From: Vibrio taketomensis
GTDB lineage: Bacteria > Pseudomonadota > Gammaproteobacteria > Enterobacterales > Vibrionaceae
Direction of reading: 5' to 3'
Assembly: GCF_009938165.1 (NCBI RefSeq)
Contig: NZ_AP019649.1
Location: 2,542,001-2,606,000, forward strand
Length of the DNA: 64,000 nucleotides
The notes beneath the pieces are model-generated. The model searched no databases. It was not told the origin of the DNA and was given only the letters and a program-made list of their open reading frames with translations. The translations under genes and the position numbers were made by a program. Numbering within the stretch: the stretch's first letter is position 1; every line of letters begins with the position of its first letter. Shown here piece after piece: positions 7,483-18,491 of this stretch.

Positions 7483-7959
7483 ATGACTAGCCAACAGCCA
7501 CTTCCACCAGCGGGACTATTTCGTCGTCTTGGTGCGCTGTTTTATGACAGTTTAATTATTATTGCGATCGAAATGATGGCAGCAGGAATCGTCATTGCGA
7601 TATTGCATGCGTTGATGGCAATGAACCTTATCAATATTGCACCTTATGTTGATGTCAGTGATTTGCTCACTAACCATCCAGTGTGGAGCCCAGTCTATAC
7701 ACTGTACCTAGCCGTAGTTTGGATCTATTTCTTCGTCTTTTTCTGGACAAGAGCTGGGCAAACCCTTGGTATGCGAGCATGGAAAATTCAAGTTCGCAAT
7801 CTAGATGGCGGCTATATCACGGTGACTCAAGCGCTCATCCGTTTAGCAACTTCTGGCTTTGGCCTTGCTAACTTTACCGTGCCGCTTGATCCGCAAAAGC
7901 GTGGCTTTCATGATATTTGGGCCAAAACCCAAGTGGTAGTCTTACCAAAAGCACAATAA
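7483..7959 (+). CDS. RDD family membrane protein
   Basis: Small inner-membrane protein of 158 aa with three or so hydrophobic segments. It has the RDD layout: an Arg-rich start (FRRLGALFYDSL, Arg and Asp in the first helix), a middle pair of helices, and RAGQTLGMRAWKIQV before the last segment. The biochemical role of most RDD proteins is unknown; some relatives are implicated in ion or solute transport. I choose ATG 7483 over the in-frame GTG at 7474 because GAGTG lies six bases upstream. It stands alone, diverging from tRNA-Leu and converging on luxS at a shared terminator. Confidence 0.85.
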   Translation: MTSQQPLPPAGLFRRLGALFYDSLIIIAIEMMAAGIVIAILHALMAMNLINIAPYVDVSDLLTNHPVWSPVYTLYLAVVWIYFFVFFWTRAGQTLGMRAWKIQVRNLDGGYITVTQALIRLATSGFGLANFTVPLDPQKRGFHDIWAKTQVVVLPKAQ

Positions 7960-7980
7960 CCACATAGCTTACGGACACAA

Positions 7981-8006
7981 AAAAGGAAGGCTTTTGCCTT
8001 CCTTTT
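7981..8006. terminator. Bidirectional terminator between the RDD gene and luxS
   Basis: AAAAGGAAGGC (7981-7991) pairs perfectly with GCCTTCCTTTT (7996-8006) around TTTT. A- and T-runs on the two sides allow use in both directions, matching the convergent genes. Confidence 0.85.
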
Positions 8007-8028
8007 CCTTTTTGACCCCAGCTCAATA

Positions 8029-8547
8029 CTAATCGATACGCAGTTCTTTTAGCATCGCTTCTGGTAGCGCCAACTCATCATTTTTATTCACTGATATACC
8101 CGCAGCAATGATTGCTTCAGCGATTTGCTTCGCTTCTTCCAGTGAGTGCATCGCCGCAGTACCACATTGATATTCGTTGAGCTCTGGGATTTGGTTTTGG
8201 CTTTCGACCTTTAGCACATCTTGCATAGCTGCCAGCCATGCATCGGCCACTTGCTGCTCGCTTGGCGTACCAATCAAACTCATGTAAAAACCGGTGCGGC
8301 ATCCCATTGGGGAAATATCAATGATCTCAACCGCATCACCATTTAAATGGTTACGCATAAAGCCAGCGTATAGGTGCTCAAGCGTATGAATCCCTTTTTC
8401 CGATAGAATGTCTTTGTTCGGAGCTGTAAAACGCAAATCAAACACGGTAATCGTGTCGCCTTTAGGCGTCGTCATGGTTTTTGCAACTCGAACCGCCGGT
8501 GCATGCATACGTGTATGATCAACGGTAAAACTATCTAATAATGGCAT
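8029..8547 (-). CDS. luxS: S-ribosylhomocysteine lyase (autoinducer-2 synthase)
   Basis: LuxS, 172 aa, full length. It splits S-ribosylhomocysteine into homocysteine and DPD, the precursor of the AI-2 quorum-sensing signal, closing the activated methyl cycle in the cytoplasm. The metal and catalytic residues are all visible: His54, Glu57 and His58 in HTLEH, catalytic Cys83 in GCRTGFY, and metal ligand Cys128 in YQCGT. It is transcribed leftward after gshA and a lytic-transglycosylase lipoprotein; a gshA-luxS association is also seen in E. coli. It ends at a shared bidirectional terminator. Its homocysteine product links it to the metC gene in this window. Confidence 0.97.
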   Translation of the reverse strand: MPLLDSFTVDHTRMHAPAVRVAKTMTTPKGDTITVFDLRFTAPNKDILSEKGIHTLEHLYAGFMRNHLNGDAVEIIDISPMGCRTGFYMSLIGTPSEQQVADAWLAAMQDVLKVESQNQIPELNEYQCGTAAMHSLEEAKQIAEAIIAAGISVNKNDELALPEAMLKELRID

Positions 8548-8565
8548 CGTTCCCTCTCCTGCTGG

Positions 8566-9177
8566 CTAGAAAAACCAGCTTCTGTTGTCTTCCAATTCTT
8601 GGCGGCACTGTTTAAGTTGCCAACCATAATCCTTTGCTTGTTGTTCTACTTTACGCGCGATGCGCATCAACGTTGGCTTACTCCGGTATGTTTTGCGTTT
8701 ATAACCTCCGCGCCCTTCATGATAAGCAAGGTACTGATTGTAAGGATCCCATTTTGAGATCCCCAATTGCTTTTGCGTCTCAGACGTGTACCAACCAATA
8801 AACATCAACGAGTCATCAAAACTGGTGCGAGAACCACCATGATCGGTCGCTTTTTGAAAATCTTCCCATGCAGGATCTTGCGCTTGCGCATAACCATAGG
8901 CGCTGCTCACTCGTCCCCAAGGAATAAAACCAAGTAGATAGTCTTTTGGTGGTCGCGCATCATGACGAAAGCTACTTTCTTGCTTAACAAATGCCATGGC
9001 GACGTTAATCGGAGTGCCCCACTCTTTTTGCATATCCACCGCATCATCATACCAATCAGGATTTTCGCGGAAAATCGCACAAATGTTACTTTGATTGCTT
9101 GGTGGCGGGGTTGCACAGCCAGCCAAACTGGCTGCGCAAAGTAAAAGAGCAAGTTTTAGAGTCCTTTCTTTTGACAT
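8566..9177 (-). CDS. Lytic transglycosylase (SLT-fold) lipoprotein
   Basis: Protein of 203 aa with a lipoprotein signal peptide ending in LAGC (lipidated Cys21). The body has a lysozyme-like SLT pattern: the catalytic Glu67 in FVKQESSF, then AYGYAQAQDPAW, and a late Tyr-rich stretch NQYLAYHEGRGGY. It is expected to be membrane-anchored and cut peptidoglycan glycan strands with formation of a 1,6-anhydro end. It lies between gshA (10 bases downstream of it) and luxS (18 bases away) and is probably co-transcribed with both. The substrate class is well supported; the physiological role is not. Confidence 0.85.
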   Translation of the reverse strand: MSKERTLKLALLLCAASLAGCATPPPSNQSNICAIFRENPDWYDDAVDMQKEWGTPINVAMAFVKQESSFRHDARPPKDYLLGFIPWGRVSSAYGYAQAQDPAWEDFQKATDHGGSRTSFDDSLMFIGWYTSETQKQLGISKWDPYNQYLAYHEGRGGYKRKTYRSKPTLMRIARKVEQQAKDYGWQLKQCRQELEDNRSWFF

Positions 9178-9187
9178 GATGATTGGT

Positions 9188-10756
9188 TTACTGCTTTAGA
9201 TAAGAAAAATAGTCTGCTAGGAATTCATCAAATCCAAGAGTATCTGCTTGCTCTTGAGCTGCTTGAGCCTCTCGAGAACGAACCACTTCTTGCTCCATTA
9301 ACGGCTCACTGTAAGCGCTATATTGATGAGCAAGATGTTGGTCAATGTACTTACGACCTAACGCTCGGCCCAAGTTACCAAGACCTTGATGCGTTTTAGT
9401 ATCGGCAAGTACTTGGCCAGACAAGGTTAACTCTGGATTATCAATCCAAGATAGTAGCTTAAAGCATACCGCTTGGTAAGCGTCACCACCTAAAGCTTCA
9501 TCCATTTTTTCTGCAACTTGAATTAGCTCAACAAAAACACGTTTTGCCCAATCTTGCAGAGTTAGGATTTCACCCTTACAACCAATTTGTAGCTCTAAAC
9601 CCACCTTACGTCCTTCAACGACAACCTTGTTCCAGTTTTCACGCCAGCAAGACTGTTCACAGAAATCCATTGGGTCTGAATCACTAAGCGCCGCCCACGT
9701 TAGGAACACATCCAAGAAACGCACTTGGTCTTTATCAATACCAACCGAGCTGTATGGGTTCACATCCAGCGAACGCACTTCAATGTATTCAACGCCACCA
9801 CGAGTCAATGCCTCTGATGGTTTCTCACCGCTTTGAGTCACACGTTTTGGACGAATTGGTGCATAAAGCTCATTTTCAATTTGCAGTACGTTGCTGTTAA
9901 GTTGGCGATATTCACCGTCTACCTTAACCCCAAGTTCAGCAAATTTTTCAGAAGGGGTACGAATGGCATTGTTCAACCCAGTAAGGTATTCCTCAATGCT
10001 ATTAAACCCAATTTTCAATGCACCTTGCTCACTGTTGGTATAACCCAAATCACTTAAACGTAGTGACGTCGCTTGTGGCAAATATAGAGTCTCACCGATG
10101 TTTTCAAATGGCAGATCCGTTTCACGACCTTTGATAAACGATGAGCAAAGCGCAGGCGAAGCACCATAGAAGAATGGAATTAACCAACCAAAACGGTAGT
10201 AGTTACGGATTAGTGCAAAGTAACCTTCTGACTTACTTGCTTGACGCTCTTGTTCGCTTTGCTCACCGTACAATGCATCCCAAAATGAATCAGGAAATGA
10301 GAAATTGAAATGCACTCCTGAAATGATTTGCATCAGACTACCGTAGCGGCGCTTTAACCCTTCACGGTAAAGTGTTTTCATCTTACCTGAATTCGAACTG
10401 CCGTATTGAGCAAGATTGATGATCGACTCATCACACACATAACACGGCATTGAAAGCGGCCACATTTTCTCGCCATCAAGTTTAGTTTGGGTGAAATGAT
10501 GAATGTCTTCTAACTGCCCTATCAGAGTATCGATATCTTGAGAGACAGGGGTAATAAATTCGAGTAGCGATTCGGCGAAGTCGGTGGTAATCCATTTGTT
10601 GGAATAAGCAGAGCCTAAACCTGCTGGATGCGGGGAAGTTGCCAGATTTCCACCTTGTTTATAACGAAGGGTTTCTCGCTCTACACCGCGGGTGAAGTGC
10701 TTAAACACTTCAGGATTGCGGGCAACTTTCTCTAAACGCGCAGCAAAATCTGTCAA
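9188..10756 (-). CDS. gshA: Glutamate-cysteine ligase
   Basis: GshA, 522 aa, the gammaproteobacterial type. It makes gamma-glutamylcysteine from Glu, Cys and ATP, the first and rate-limiting step of glutathione synthesis in the cytoplasm. Recognisable parts include the N-terminal [10 protein letters not shown] segment, the Cys/Glu-binding [10 protein letters not shown] region and [13 protein letters not shown] near the active site. Length and gene position next to luxS both match Vibrio and E. coli. It heads a leftward group with the lytic-transglycosylase lipoprotein and luxS. The ATG is preceded by a short GA-rich stretch rather than a strong ribosome site. Confidence 0.95.
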   Translation of the reverse strand: MTDFAARLEKVARNPEVFKHFTRGVERETLRYKQGGNLATSPHPAGLGSAYSNKWITTDFAESLLEFITPVSQDIDTLIGQLEDIHHFTQTKLDGEKMWPLSMPCYVCDESIINLAQYGSSNSGKMKTLYREGLKRRYGSLMQIISGVHFNFSFPDSFWDALYGEQSEQERQASKSEGYFALIRNYYRFGWLIPFFYGASPALCSSFIKGRETDLPFENIGETLYLPQATSLRLSDLGYTNSEQGALKIGFNSIEEYLTGLNNAIRTPSEKFAELGVKVDGEYRQLNSNVLQIENELYAPIRPKRVTQSGEKPSEALTRGGVEYIEVRSLDVNPYSSVGIDKDQVRFLDVFLTWAALSDSDPMDFCEQSCWRENWNKVVVEGRKVGLELQIGCKGEILTLQDWAKRVFVELIQVAEKMDEALGGDAYQAVCFKLLSWIDNPELTLSGQVLADTKTHQGLGNLGRALGRKYIDQHLAHQYSAYSEPLMEQEVVRSREAQAAQEQADTLGFDEFLADYFSYLKQ

Positions 10757-10830
10757 AATTGAGTCGCCTTAATCTGTGGTTCTGAATCATATGATCGTAC
10801 CAATATGAATCGAACTGGCTGAATACATAC

Positions 10831-10855
10831 TGTAGGGCGAAATTCTCGCCCTACA
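10831..10855. repeat. Perfect 10-bp palindrome between the M16 peptidase and gshA
   Basis: TGTAGGGCGA (10831-10840) and TCGCCCTACA (10846-10855) form a perfect hairpin with a 5-base loop. There is no T-run on either side, so it is not a standard terminator. It could be a transcript-stabilising hairpin or part of a dispersed palindromic element. Confidence 0.5.
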
Positions 10856-10878
10856 AACATGCTCTCTTTATGTGTCCT

Positions 10879-13736
10879 TTATGGGACAATTTCAAGCTCT
10901 ATGATAGGAATCTGTAATGATTCTAGCTGGGGTTTTAACTTTTTAGCATCACCCACAACAATGATTTGGTAATCTTTGGGATTAAACCACTTATTTGCGA
11001 CCGCATCCAGAGTCTGCTTATTGACCTTTTCAGCGATTTCATTGCGCTGTTGTAGATAATCCTCATCTAAACCAAAGGTTAAAATGCTACCAAGCAAGCC
11101 TGCTTTCTGTGATGGGGTTTCATACTTAAGTGCATCTTTTTGCCCCACTGCTAAACGCATAAATTCAAGCTCTTGATTGGTCATTCCCTGCTGACTGTAT
11201 TGCTCCAGTTCCTTTTCCATCTCAATGATGGAAGGTACTGTAGCGTCCGCGCGTACTTGAGCACCAAAAACAATCACACCAATTTCACGATTTGCCGCGT
11301 AATAGCCATTAGCGCCATAGGTATAACCCTTATCTTCTCGCAAATTTTGGTTTAAACGACTATTGAAATTTCCCGCTAAATTAAAATTCGCTAATTGAGT
11401 TAAGTAGACCTCACCTGTCGCATCAAACGGCAAACCTTGACGCACCATACGTACCACACTTTGTGGCGCTGACGGTTTATCAACCAAATAAATGTTTTGA
11501 CCTTTCATCTGTGAGAACAGTTGTGGGTTAAGTAGCGGTGCAGCTTCGCCCTTCCAACTATCGACAAAATCCAGTTGCTCAAGAATGTCATCTTCATCAA
11601 TGTCACCCACGACGACAATTTGTGCTCCGTGTGGTGTGTAATGCTGGCGATAGAATGTTTTCACATCGTCTAGAGTTAGAGCATCCATCGACGTTACCGT
11701 ACCATCACTTGAGCGCTGGTAGATTGATCCATTAAACAACACTTGGCGAGTTGCTTGCGAAACTAACCAACTTGGCTGCTGATGTTGATAAATCAAGCCT
11801 TCCAGCATTTGTTGTTTGACGCGGTCAAAATCGGTCTGTTTAAACGCAGGCTCAAACAGCACCTCTTTAATGATGGCGATGGTTTGCGGTAAGTTTTTCT
11901 CTAAACTCGCAACCGAAATAGAAGTGGTGTAGTTACCGACATCAAAGCCGACACTGCTGCCCAGTTTATCTAGTCTCGCTTGTAACTCTTCTAGCGTCGA
12001 TTTGGTCGTTCCTTCTTGCATCATCGCGGCTGTTAGATTCGCGAGCCCTTCTTGACCTTCAGGAACATAACGCTCACCAGCAGGAAGGCGAATATCAATT
12101 TGAACCGTCGGTGTCTCATCAGTTTCTGTACCAATAAGCTCTGCGCCATTGTCAAAATAAACGCGGTACAAATCCGGCATTTCTGCTTCTACAGCATCAG
12201 CGACTTGTGGCATCACTGAGCGGTCAAAGTCATCCACTGGTCGACGGTAGGCTAATTCGCTCTCTTTGATTTTTTCATACGTTGGCAGTGTACGCGGTGG
12301 CGTCTTAAACGTGCTTGGTTCTACCGCAAGGTTCAACTTGCCACGTGGGACAATGCTCAAGACCACTTTATGATGACCGTTGAGATAATCCTCATAGGCG
12401 TCCATGACGGTTTTTGGCGTTAATGCCCGAATCTCTTCCAGTTTGCTTTGCAAACGGTCTGGTTGACCATAGAAGGTCTCATTTGAGGCTAATTGTGACA
12501 CTTTGCCCGATACACTCTGCAGCGCAAACACTGCTGAAGATTCCGATAAGCCTGTAATTTGATCTAAACGCTCCTGACTGATGCCCTGCTGTTTGAATTC
12601 AGCCAGAATTTGCATCATCTCTTGATAAAGTGGCTGCAATTTGCCTTTTTCCCCGGATGGTGCCATTGCATAAACGTAAAAATTACACGCCAGTTCGGCA
12701 CAATCTTGAAACGCACCCGCATCGACGGCTTTTTGCGTTTTCACCAGTTTTTGATACAGCAATGAGTTTGCGCCACTGCCAAGTTCAGCAGCTAAAGCAT
12801 CCAACGCATCTTGATCTTTATGACCACGATATTGAGTTGGCCAACCGATCAGCACCATTGGTTGCTGAATGCGATCTTCAAAAGTAATGAATTTGTCTTG
12901 GGTTAACTTCGCAGGCTGTTTTGGTGCTTGTTCCACTTCAGGACCACGAGGAATAGATCCAAAGTACTTCTCAACCCACTCCAATGTCTGATCAACATCA
13001 ATATCACCACCAATGGTCAAAACCGCATTGTTCGGCCCGTACCAGCGTAGGAAAAATGCTTTAAGATCGTTGACGTCAACTCGGTCTAGATCCTCAACAT
13101 AACCAATGGTTTGCCAAGAATATGGATGACCTTCTGGGTACATCGCCTCTGACATTTTTTCCCACATCAAACCGTAAGGACGATTATCAAAGTTTTGCGC
13201 ACGTTCGTTTTTCACCGTGTCGCGCTGCACTTCAAATTTGCGTTGAGAAACTGCATCTAGCAGAAAGCCCATACGATCCGATTCTAACCACAACATTTTT
13301 TCTAATTGGTTAGCCGGCACGGTTTCAAAGTAATTGGTACGGTCACGGTTAGTCGTGCCATTTAACGTGCCGCCAGCTTCAGTGATAATACGGAAATGCT
13401 GCTGATCACCGACATGTTCGCTGCCTTGGAACATCATATGCTCGAAGAAATGAGCAAAACCTGATTTACCAATTTCTTCACGGGCAGATCCAACGTGATA
13501 AGTGACATCGACATGCACCAGCGGATCTGAGTGATCAGGGGACAAGATAACGGTTAAACCATTATCCAATTTATATTTGCTGTAAGGGATAGTTGCCTTA
13601 TCAGAAACCGCATCGACCTCTTCAACTAAGGTGACGCCTTTAGGTAAGGATGAAAAGAACGGTACGGAATAATCGAGATTCGAGGTGCATCCGAATAAAA
13701 CGGTAAGAGAAGCAGCACCGACAAAAACTTTCTCAT
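10879..13736 (-). CDS. M16-family zinc metallopeptidase lipoprotein, frame broken in the signal peptide
   Basis: Large insulinase/pitrilysin-type protease, about 952 aa if the frame is repaired. It has two M16 halves; the first carries the inverted zinc motif HFFEH, and the second is the usual inactive half. The open frame alone begins at 13569 with no plausible start. Upstream, AAGGAA precedes ATG 13736, which starts MRK and then runs out of frame. Adding one base in AAA (13729-13731) or in the neighbouring five-base run (13723-13727) gives MRKVFVGAASLTVLFGCTSN, a good lipoprotein signal with lipidated Cys. The gene is therefore either frameshifted at its N-terminus or misread. It probably sits in the cell envelope and degrades peptides. 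It follows the yqaA-like gene by 9 bases. Confidence 0.8.
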
Positions 13737-13745
13737 CGTGTTTCC

Positions 13746-14207
13746 TTAAAATAAACCGTAGAACAAAGCAGTAAGCAAAGAGTAACGAAAGGCTTTACCC
13801 AAAAAGATCAGCCAAAAACTTGGCCAAAATTTCATGCGTAACCATCCTGCCGCGAGGCAAAGTGGATCACCAATAATCGGCAACCAACTAAAGAATAGTG
13901 ACCAATAGCCATATTTTTCTAACCAGCGTATGGCTTTATGACCGTGTTTTTCGTTTTGAGTTCGATTAGGTAACCAAAGACCCAACCAATAATTGGTTAA
14001 TCCGCCAAGGGTATTTCCAACCGTGGCCACTAATATAATCATAGCTGGCAAATATTGATTAAGGCTGAGTGTAGCGATTAACCCAGCCTCTGAACCACCA
14101 GGCAATAATGTAGCACTGAGAAATCCGCTAAAAAAAAGAACCCAAAGTGCTGAATCAGAAAACCATAAAGCGATTGATTGAAACGCAGTGTTAAACGTTT
14201 CTAGCAT
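13746..14207 (-). CDS. yqaA: YqaA-like small DedA/VTT-family membrane protein
   Basis: Inner-membrane protein of 153 aa with four to five hydrophobic segments and the VTT-type GNTLGGLTNYWLG loop seen in YqaA. The larger DedA relatives are implicated in lipid flipping and envelope homeostasis; the role of YqaA itself is unknown. In E. coli yqaA is next to gshA, and here it is one gene away, which supports the name. Its ATG overlaps the end of the upstream oxidoreductase gene by seven bases, so the two are likely co-transcribed. Confidence 0.8.
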   Translation of the reverse strand: MLETFNTAFQSIALWFSDSALWVLFFSGFLSATLLPGGSEAGLIATLSLNQYLPAMIILVATVGNTLGGLTNYWLGLWLPNRTQNEKHGHKAIRWLEKYGYWSLFFSWLPIIGDPLCLAAGWLRMKFWPSFWLIFLGKAFRYSLLTALFYGLF

Positions 14208-15151
14208 TGCATATCCAACAAAATTTTTCCTCGTGTGCGCCCGGTTTCCATTTGTTTATGAGCATCCACTACCTGTTCCATTGGGTAGATCTTATAGATT
14301 TCGGTCTTAAGTAGACCGATACTGACTAGGTATAACATCGCATCCAACTGCTCGCGGCTAGGATCAACCAACATGCCCGTAGCGTCAAAACCAAGCAACT
14401 TGGCCTTTTCACAAATCAGTTCTGCGCTTAAGGTTGGCACCGTCACGACCTTCGCTCCATCTTTGAGGCATTTCAGTGCATCCAACGCTGCATCACCACC
14501 GACCAAATCCACTAATGCATCGGCATCTTCAACTCGTTCTGAGACGGGGGAAAATTGGTAGTTAATCGCATGTGCACCAAGCGTAGCTAAATAATCAAGA
14601 TTAGCTTCGCTACAAGTGGTAAATACTTCGGCTTTGGCAGCAATCGCTAATTGCACGGCAATATGTCCAACACCACCAGCGCCAGCCAAAATCAATACTC
14701 TCTGACCTTCTTGGACTGAGACTTTATCTAATGCTTGAATCGCAGTTTGTCCCGCTAAAGGCAAAGCTGCTGCCGCTTCTAATGTGACTGCCGGTGGTAT
14801 ACGACTGAGCATTTCTTCAGGTACCGTGATGTACTGACTATAACCACCGCCCTGCAACGGAAAACCAATAAAACCTGCCACCTTGTCACCAATTTCAAAT
14901 CGATCGGTACCTTCTCCGCATGCAACAACAGATCCTGAAATATCGTACCCTAGTACCCAAGGTAGGTTGTCCTTGTTTTGTGCTGCAGCCCAACCAAGAC
15001 CAGCTCGCGTTTTGGCATCAATAGGGTTAACGCCAGCAAATGCAACTTTCACCAACACTTCTCCCTTATCAGGGCTCGGCATTACCGAACTTTGGATTGA
15101 GAGCACTTCCGGCTCGCCAAATGTTGAGATCACGATCTGTTTGTTTTCCAT
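14201..15151 (-). CDS. Zinc-independent MDR-family quinone oxidoreductase / alcohol dehydrogenase-like protein
   Basis: NAD(P)H-dependent oxidoreductase of the medium-chain dehydrogenase/reductase superfamily, 316 aa. An N-terminal GroES-like fold (about 1-125) is followed by a Rossmann domain with LAGAGGVGHIAVQLA. The structural and catalytic zinc Cys/His sets of true alcohol dehydrogenases are absent, pointing to a quinone reductase or enoyl-reductase type. I use ATG 15151 rather than the TTG three codons upstream, since AAGGA lies nine bases before it. It overlaps yqaA by seven bases. The substrate is not predictable; broad activity on quinones or reactive aldehydes is common in the family. 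Confidence 0.8.
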   Translation of the reverse strand: MENKQIVISTFGEPEVLSIQSSVMPSPDKGEVLVKVAFAGVNPIDAKTRAGLGWAAAQNKDNLPWVLGYDISGSVVACGEGTDRFEIGDKVAGFIGFPLQGGGYSQYITVPEEMLSRIPPAVTLEAAAALPLAGQTAIQALDKVSVQEGQRVLILAGAGGVGHIAVQLAIAAKAEVFTTCSEANLDYLATLGAHAINYQFSPVSERVEDADALVDLVGGDAALDALKCLKDGAKVVTVPTLSAELICEKAKLLGFDATGMLVDPSREQLDAMLYLVSIGLLKTEIYKIYPMEQVVDAHKQMETGRTRGKILLDMQC

Positions 15152-15172
15152 AGCAACCAATCCTTATTGATG

Positions 15173-15199
15173 AAAAAAGGGATGCCGAAGCATCCCCTT
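15173..15199 (-). terminator. Terminator of the oad operon
   Basis: On the minus strand AAGGGGATGC-TTCG-GCATCCCTT is followed by a T-run (15173-15178 on the plus strand are A). The stem is tight with a stable UUCG tetraloop. It lies between oadB and the oxidoreductase gene. Confidence 0.85.
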
Positions 15200-15282
15200 G
15201 AATATATAACATTTTGTTGGCTTAAGTTAACCGATTGTTCGCAATCTAACCAAGTTAACATTCAACCTCAGTAACACGAGAC

Positions 15283-16413
15283 TTAACCCACTAACGCCAG
15301 CAGAATACCGGCTGCGACTGCAGAACCGAGTACACCCGCTACGTTTGGTCCCATAGCGTGCATCAGTAGGAAGTTTTGTGGGTTCGCTTCTAAGCCCACT
15401 TTGTTTACTACGCGTGCTGCCATTGGTACCGCAGAAACGCCTGCCGCACCAATAAGAGGGTTAATGTCTTCTTTCGAGAACTTATTAAGAATTTTCGCCA
15501 TAATGACGCCGCCAGCAGTACCGATACTGAAAGCAACCGCGCCTAGTGCCAAAATGCCTAACGTTTCTAAGTTCAAGAACTCTTCTGACTGCAACTTCGA
15601 GCCCACACCAAGACCTAAGAAAATGGTCACGATGTTAATCAGTTCGTTTTGCGCCGTCTTCGATAAACGCTCAACCACACCAGCTTCACGCATCAAGTTA
15701 CCAAGACAGAACATACCAACCAGTGGTGTAGCTGAAGGTAGGAACAATATGGTCATCATCAGTACCGCTAATGGGAACAGGATCTTTTCTGTTTTACCCA
15801 CATGACGTAGCTGAGCCATTTTGATCTTACGCTCTTCTGGTGTCGTCAGTGCTTTCATGATTGGTGGCTGAATAATCGGAACCAATGCCATATAGCTGTA
15901 TGCTGCAACTGCAATTGCACCCAATAGATCCGGTGATAATTGGCTAGCAAGGAAAATTGCCGTAGGGCCATCAGCACCACCGATAATTGCAATCGATGCA
16001 GCATCAGCCATGCTAAATTCCATGCCAGGCACAAAGTTAAGTAGAATTGCACCAAACAAGGTCGCAAAAATACCAAACTGAGCCGCCGCACCTAACCACA
16101 GAGTTTTTGGGTTAGCAATCAATGCACCAAAGTCAGTCATCGCACCAACACCCATAAAGATCAAGAGTGGAAACACACCTGAATCGATACCAATGTAGTA
16201 GATGTAGTACAACATACCGCCTGGCTCAGTAAAACCAGCATTCGGAATGTTAGCTAAGATTGCACCAAAGCCGATCGGTAGCAGTAGCAAGGGCTCAAAG
16301 CCCTTGCGAATCGCTAAAAAGAGTAGCAAACAGCCCACAGCAATCATGCATAGCTGGCCAAACTCGAAGTTAGCAATACCGGTTTCCGACCAGAGAGTTA
16401 GTAATCCTTCCAT
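15283..16413 (-). CDS. oadB: Oxaloacetate decarboxylase, beta subunit (sodium pump)
   Basis: OadB, 376 aa, a multi-pass inner-membrane subunit. It decarboxylates the carboxybiotin delivered by OadA and couples this to export of sodium ions. The conserved membrane core is visible: [15 protein letters not shown] with the key Asp, and [15 protein letters not shown] further on, plus the C-terminal [15 protein letters not shown]. It is the last gene of oadG-oadA-oadB, nine bases after oadA, and is followed by a terminator. In vibrios this pump feeds the sodium gradient during citrate or oxaloacetate breakdown. No citrate lyase or citrate transporter genes lie nearby here. Confidence 0.95.
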   Translation of the reverse strand: MEGLLTLWSETGIANFEFGQLCMIAVGCLLLFLAIRKGFEPLLLLPIGFGAILANIPNAGFTEPGGMLYYIYYIGIDSGVFPLLIFMGVGAMTDFGALIANPKTLWLGAAAQFGIFATLFGAILLNFVPGMEFSMADAASIAIIGGADGPTAIFLASQLSPDLLGAIAVAAYSYMALVPIIQPPIMKALTTPEERKIKMAQLRHVGKTEKILFPLAVLMMTILFLPSATPLVGMFCLGNLMREAGVVERLSKTAQNELINIVTIFLGLGVGSKLQSEEFLNLETLGILALGAVAFSIGTAGGVIMAKILNKFSKEDINPLIGAAGVSAVPMAARVVNKVGLEANPQNFLLMHAMGPNVAGVLGSAVAAGILLALVG

Positions 16414-16422
16414 GGTACTCCC

Positions 16423-18213
16423 TTACGCTAAGCTCATAAGTGGCGAGCCAACGACAACTGAATCACCTTCTTTGACGTGAAGATCTTGTACCGTACCACT
16501 GCGAGCTGCACGGACTTCAGTTTCCATCTTCATCGCTTCAAGGATCAGCAGGACATCACCCTCTTCCACTTGAGAACCACTTTGCACGTTCACTTTGAAA
16601 ATGTTGCCAGCTAAAGGCGCTGGAACATCTTCTGCATCACCTACTGGCGCTACTGGTGCTGCCGCTTGTTGAGGCGCAGCCGCAGGGGATACCGACGTCA
16701 ATTGACCTTGAGGACCAACTTCTACGTTGTACACCTGACCATCAACTTTAACGCTGTATGATTCAATGCCACCTGAAACAGGTGCTGGCGCAGCAACGAC
16801 TGGAGCCGCGACTGGCTCTTTACCTGGAGCTGGCTCAAATGCGTCTGGGTTATTGCGGTTTTTAAGGAACTTAAGACCAACTTGTGGGAACAATGCATAA
16901 GTCAAAACGTCATCAACGGTGTCTTCAGCAAGTGAAATACCTTCTTCTTTCGCTTTAACTAATAGCTCTTCCGTCAACTTATCTAGCTCAGCTTCAAGCA
17001 AATCCGCTGGACGACAAGTGATCGCTTCACCACCGTTTAGTACACGAGCTTGCAGCTCTGCGTTTACTTCTGCTGGTGCTGCGCCGTATTCACCTTTTAG
17101 TACACCCGCAGTCTCTTTAGTGATGCTCTTATAACGCTCACCAGTTAGAACGTTGATAACTGCTTGAGTACCTACGATTTGTGAAGTTGGGGTTACCAAT
17201 GGAATAAAGCCAAGGTCTTGACGTACACGTGGGATCTCTTCCAATACTTCATCAATTCGATCGCTCGCACCTTGTTCTTTCAACTGACCTTCCATGTTGG
17301 TTAACATGCCGCCAGGTACTTGAGCGATAAGAATGCGTGAATCGACACCTTTCATCGAACCTTCCCATTTTGCGTATTTCTTACGTACATCACGGAAGTA
17401 AGCAGCAATTGGTTCAAGTTGTTCTAGGTTAAGGTTGGTATCACGCTCTGTACCTTGTAGCATCGCTACCACGGTTTCCGTAGGCGTGTGACCGTAAGTA
17501 CAGCTCATTGATGAGATTGAGGTATCAAGGATATCGATACCCGCTTCCACCGCTTTGACAGCTGTCGCAGTAGATAGACCAGTCGTCGCATGGCAATGTA
17601 ATGCCAAAGGAATATCACAAGAAGCTTTAATACGGGTGATCAACTCTTCTGCTTCGTATGGTTTAAGCAAACCTGACATATCTTTGATACAGATTGAGTG
17701 ACAGCCAAGATCTTCAAGACGCTTAGCAAGATCAACCCAAGTATCAGCGTTGTGCACTGGGCTTGTTGTATAAGACAACGTACCTTGCGCATGTGCACCA
17801 ACGTCCACTGTTGCTTTCACAGCTTTTTGGAAGTTACGAACATCATTCATCGCATCAAAGATACGGAACACGTCCATACCATTTGCGTGAGCACGTTCAA
17901 CAAATTTCTCAACCACATCATCCGCATAGTGGCGGTAACCTAGTAGGTTTTGACCACGCAATAGCATTTGCATTGGCGTATTCGGCATTGCTTTTTTCAG
18001 CTCACGTAGACGCTCCCATGGATCTTCGCCCAAGAAACGAATGCACGAGTCAAACGTTGCGCCACCCCAAGTCTCTAAAGACCAGTAACCGACTTTATCC
18101 AGCTCAGCGGCAATCGGTAACATATCTTCGATACGCATACGCGTCGCAAACAATGACTGATGGGCGTCACGAAGTACCACATCGGTGATAGCTAGTGGTT
18201 TAGACATGCTCAT
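16423..18213 (-). CDS. oadA: Oxaloacetate decarboxylase, alpha subunit (biotin-carrying carboxyltransferase)
   Basis: OadA, 596 aa. The N-terminal carboxyltransferase TIM barrel begins [18 protein letters not shown] and contains the metal-binding Asp and the HCHATTG His pair. An alanine/proline-rich linker (about 465-525) leads to a C-terminal biotinyl domain with EAMKMET, where Lys562 carries biotin. The subunit moves CO2 from oxaloacetate to biotin, which OadB then decarboxylates to drive sodium export. It lies between oadG (23 bases upstream) and oadB (9 bases downstream). All expected domains are present. Confidence 0.95.
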   Translation of the reverse strand: MSMSKPLAITDVVLRDAHQSLFATRMRIEDMLPIAAELDKVGYWSLETWGGATFDSCIRFLGEDPWERLRELKKAMPNTPMQMLLRGQNLLGYRHYADDVVEKFVERAHANGMDVFRIFDAMNDVRNFQKAVKATVDVGAHAQGTLSYTTSPVHNADTWVDLAKRLEDLGCHSICIKDMSGLLKPYEAEELITRIKASCDIPLALHCHATTGLSTATAVKAVEAGIDILDTSISSMSCTYGHTPTETVVAMLQGTERDTNLNLEQLEPIAAYFRDVRKKYAKWEGSMKGVDSRILIAQVPGGMLTNMEGQLKEQGASDRIDEVLEEIPRVRQDLGFIPLVTPTSQIVGTQAVINVLTGERYKSITKETAGVLKGEYGAAPAEVNAELQARVLNGGEAITCRPADLLEAELDKLTEELLVKAKEEGISLAEDTVDDVLTYALFPQVGLKFLKNRNNPDAFEPAPGKEPVAAPVVAAPAPVSGGIESYSVKVDGQVYNVEVGPQGQLTSVSPAAAPQQAAAPVAPVGDAEDVPAPLAGNIFKVNVQSGSQVEEGDVLLILEAMKMETEVRAARSGTVQDLHVKEGDSVVVGSPLMSLA

Positions 18214-18236
18214 AAACTCCTTTTAATCCTTAAATG

Positions 18237-18491
18237 CTATTTCGCTGTTGAGGCTCGGTACTGATGTACCGCGGCAGAAATTGCTGCGACAACCTGTGGG
18301 CTTACAGCAGAAGATGATTGAACTGTTTTTTTCTGTGAAGGTTTAGAAATCGGCTCGGGCACTTCCTCAGGAACAATCCGAGACATTAACCGAACGAGGT
18401 AAACAAGCAGTGTGAGAAATAAGAAGACGAACGACATACCCGTGATCATCAGGGCTGCCGCATCGATCAATTGGCTTCCAATAGTGTCCAT
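18237..18491 (-). CDS. oadG: Oxaloacetate decarboxylase, gamma subunit
   Basis: Small subunit of 84 aa with one N-terminal membrane helix (ALMITGMSFVFLFLTLLVYLV) and a soluble tail rich in Ser, Pro and Ala. It assembles the alpha-beta complex and supplies metal ligands from its tail. I start at ATG 18491, which has AAAGGA six bases upstream, not at the earlier in-frame codons reaching 18530. It heads the oadGAB operon. The promoter should lie in the 430 bases up to the tRNA array, where a 10-bp inverted repeat is found. Confidence 0.88.
   Translation of the reverse strand: MDTIGSQLIDAAALMITGMSFVFLFLTLLVYLVRLMSRIVPEEVPEPISKPSQKKTVQSSSAVSPQVVAAISAAVHQYRASTAK

Noticed and set aside
17763..18188. 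141-codon ORF opposite oadA
   Set aside because: Shadow frame of a clear oadA gene.
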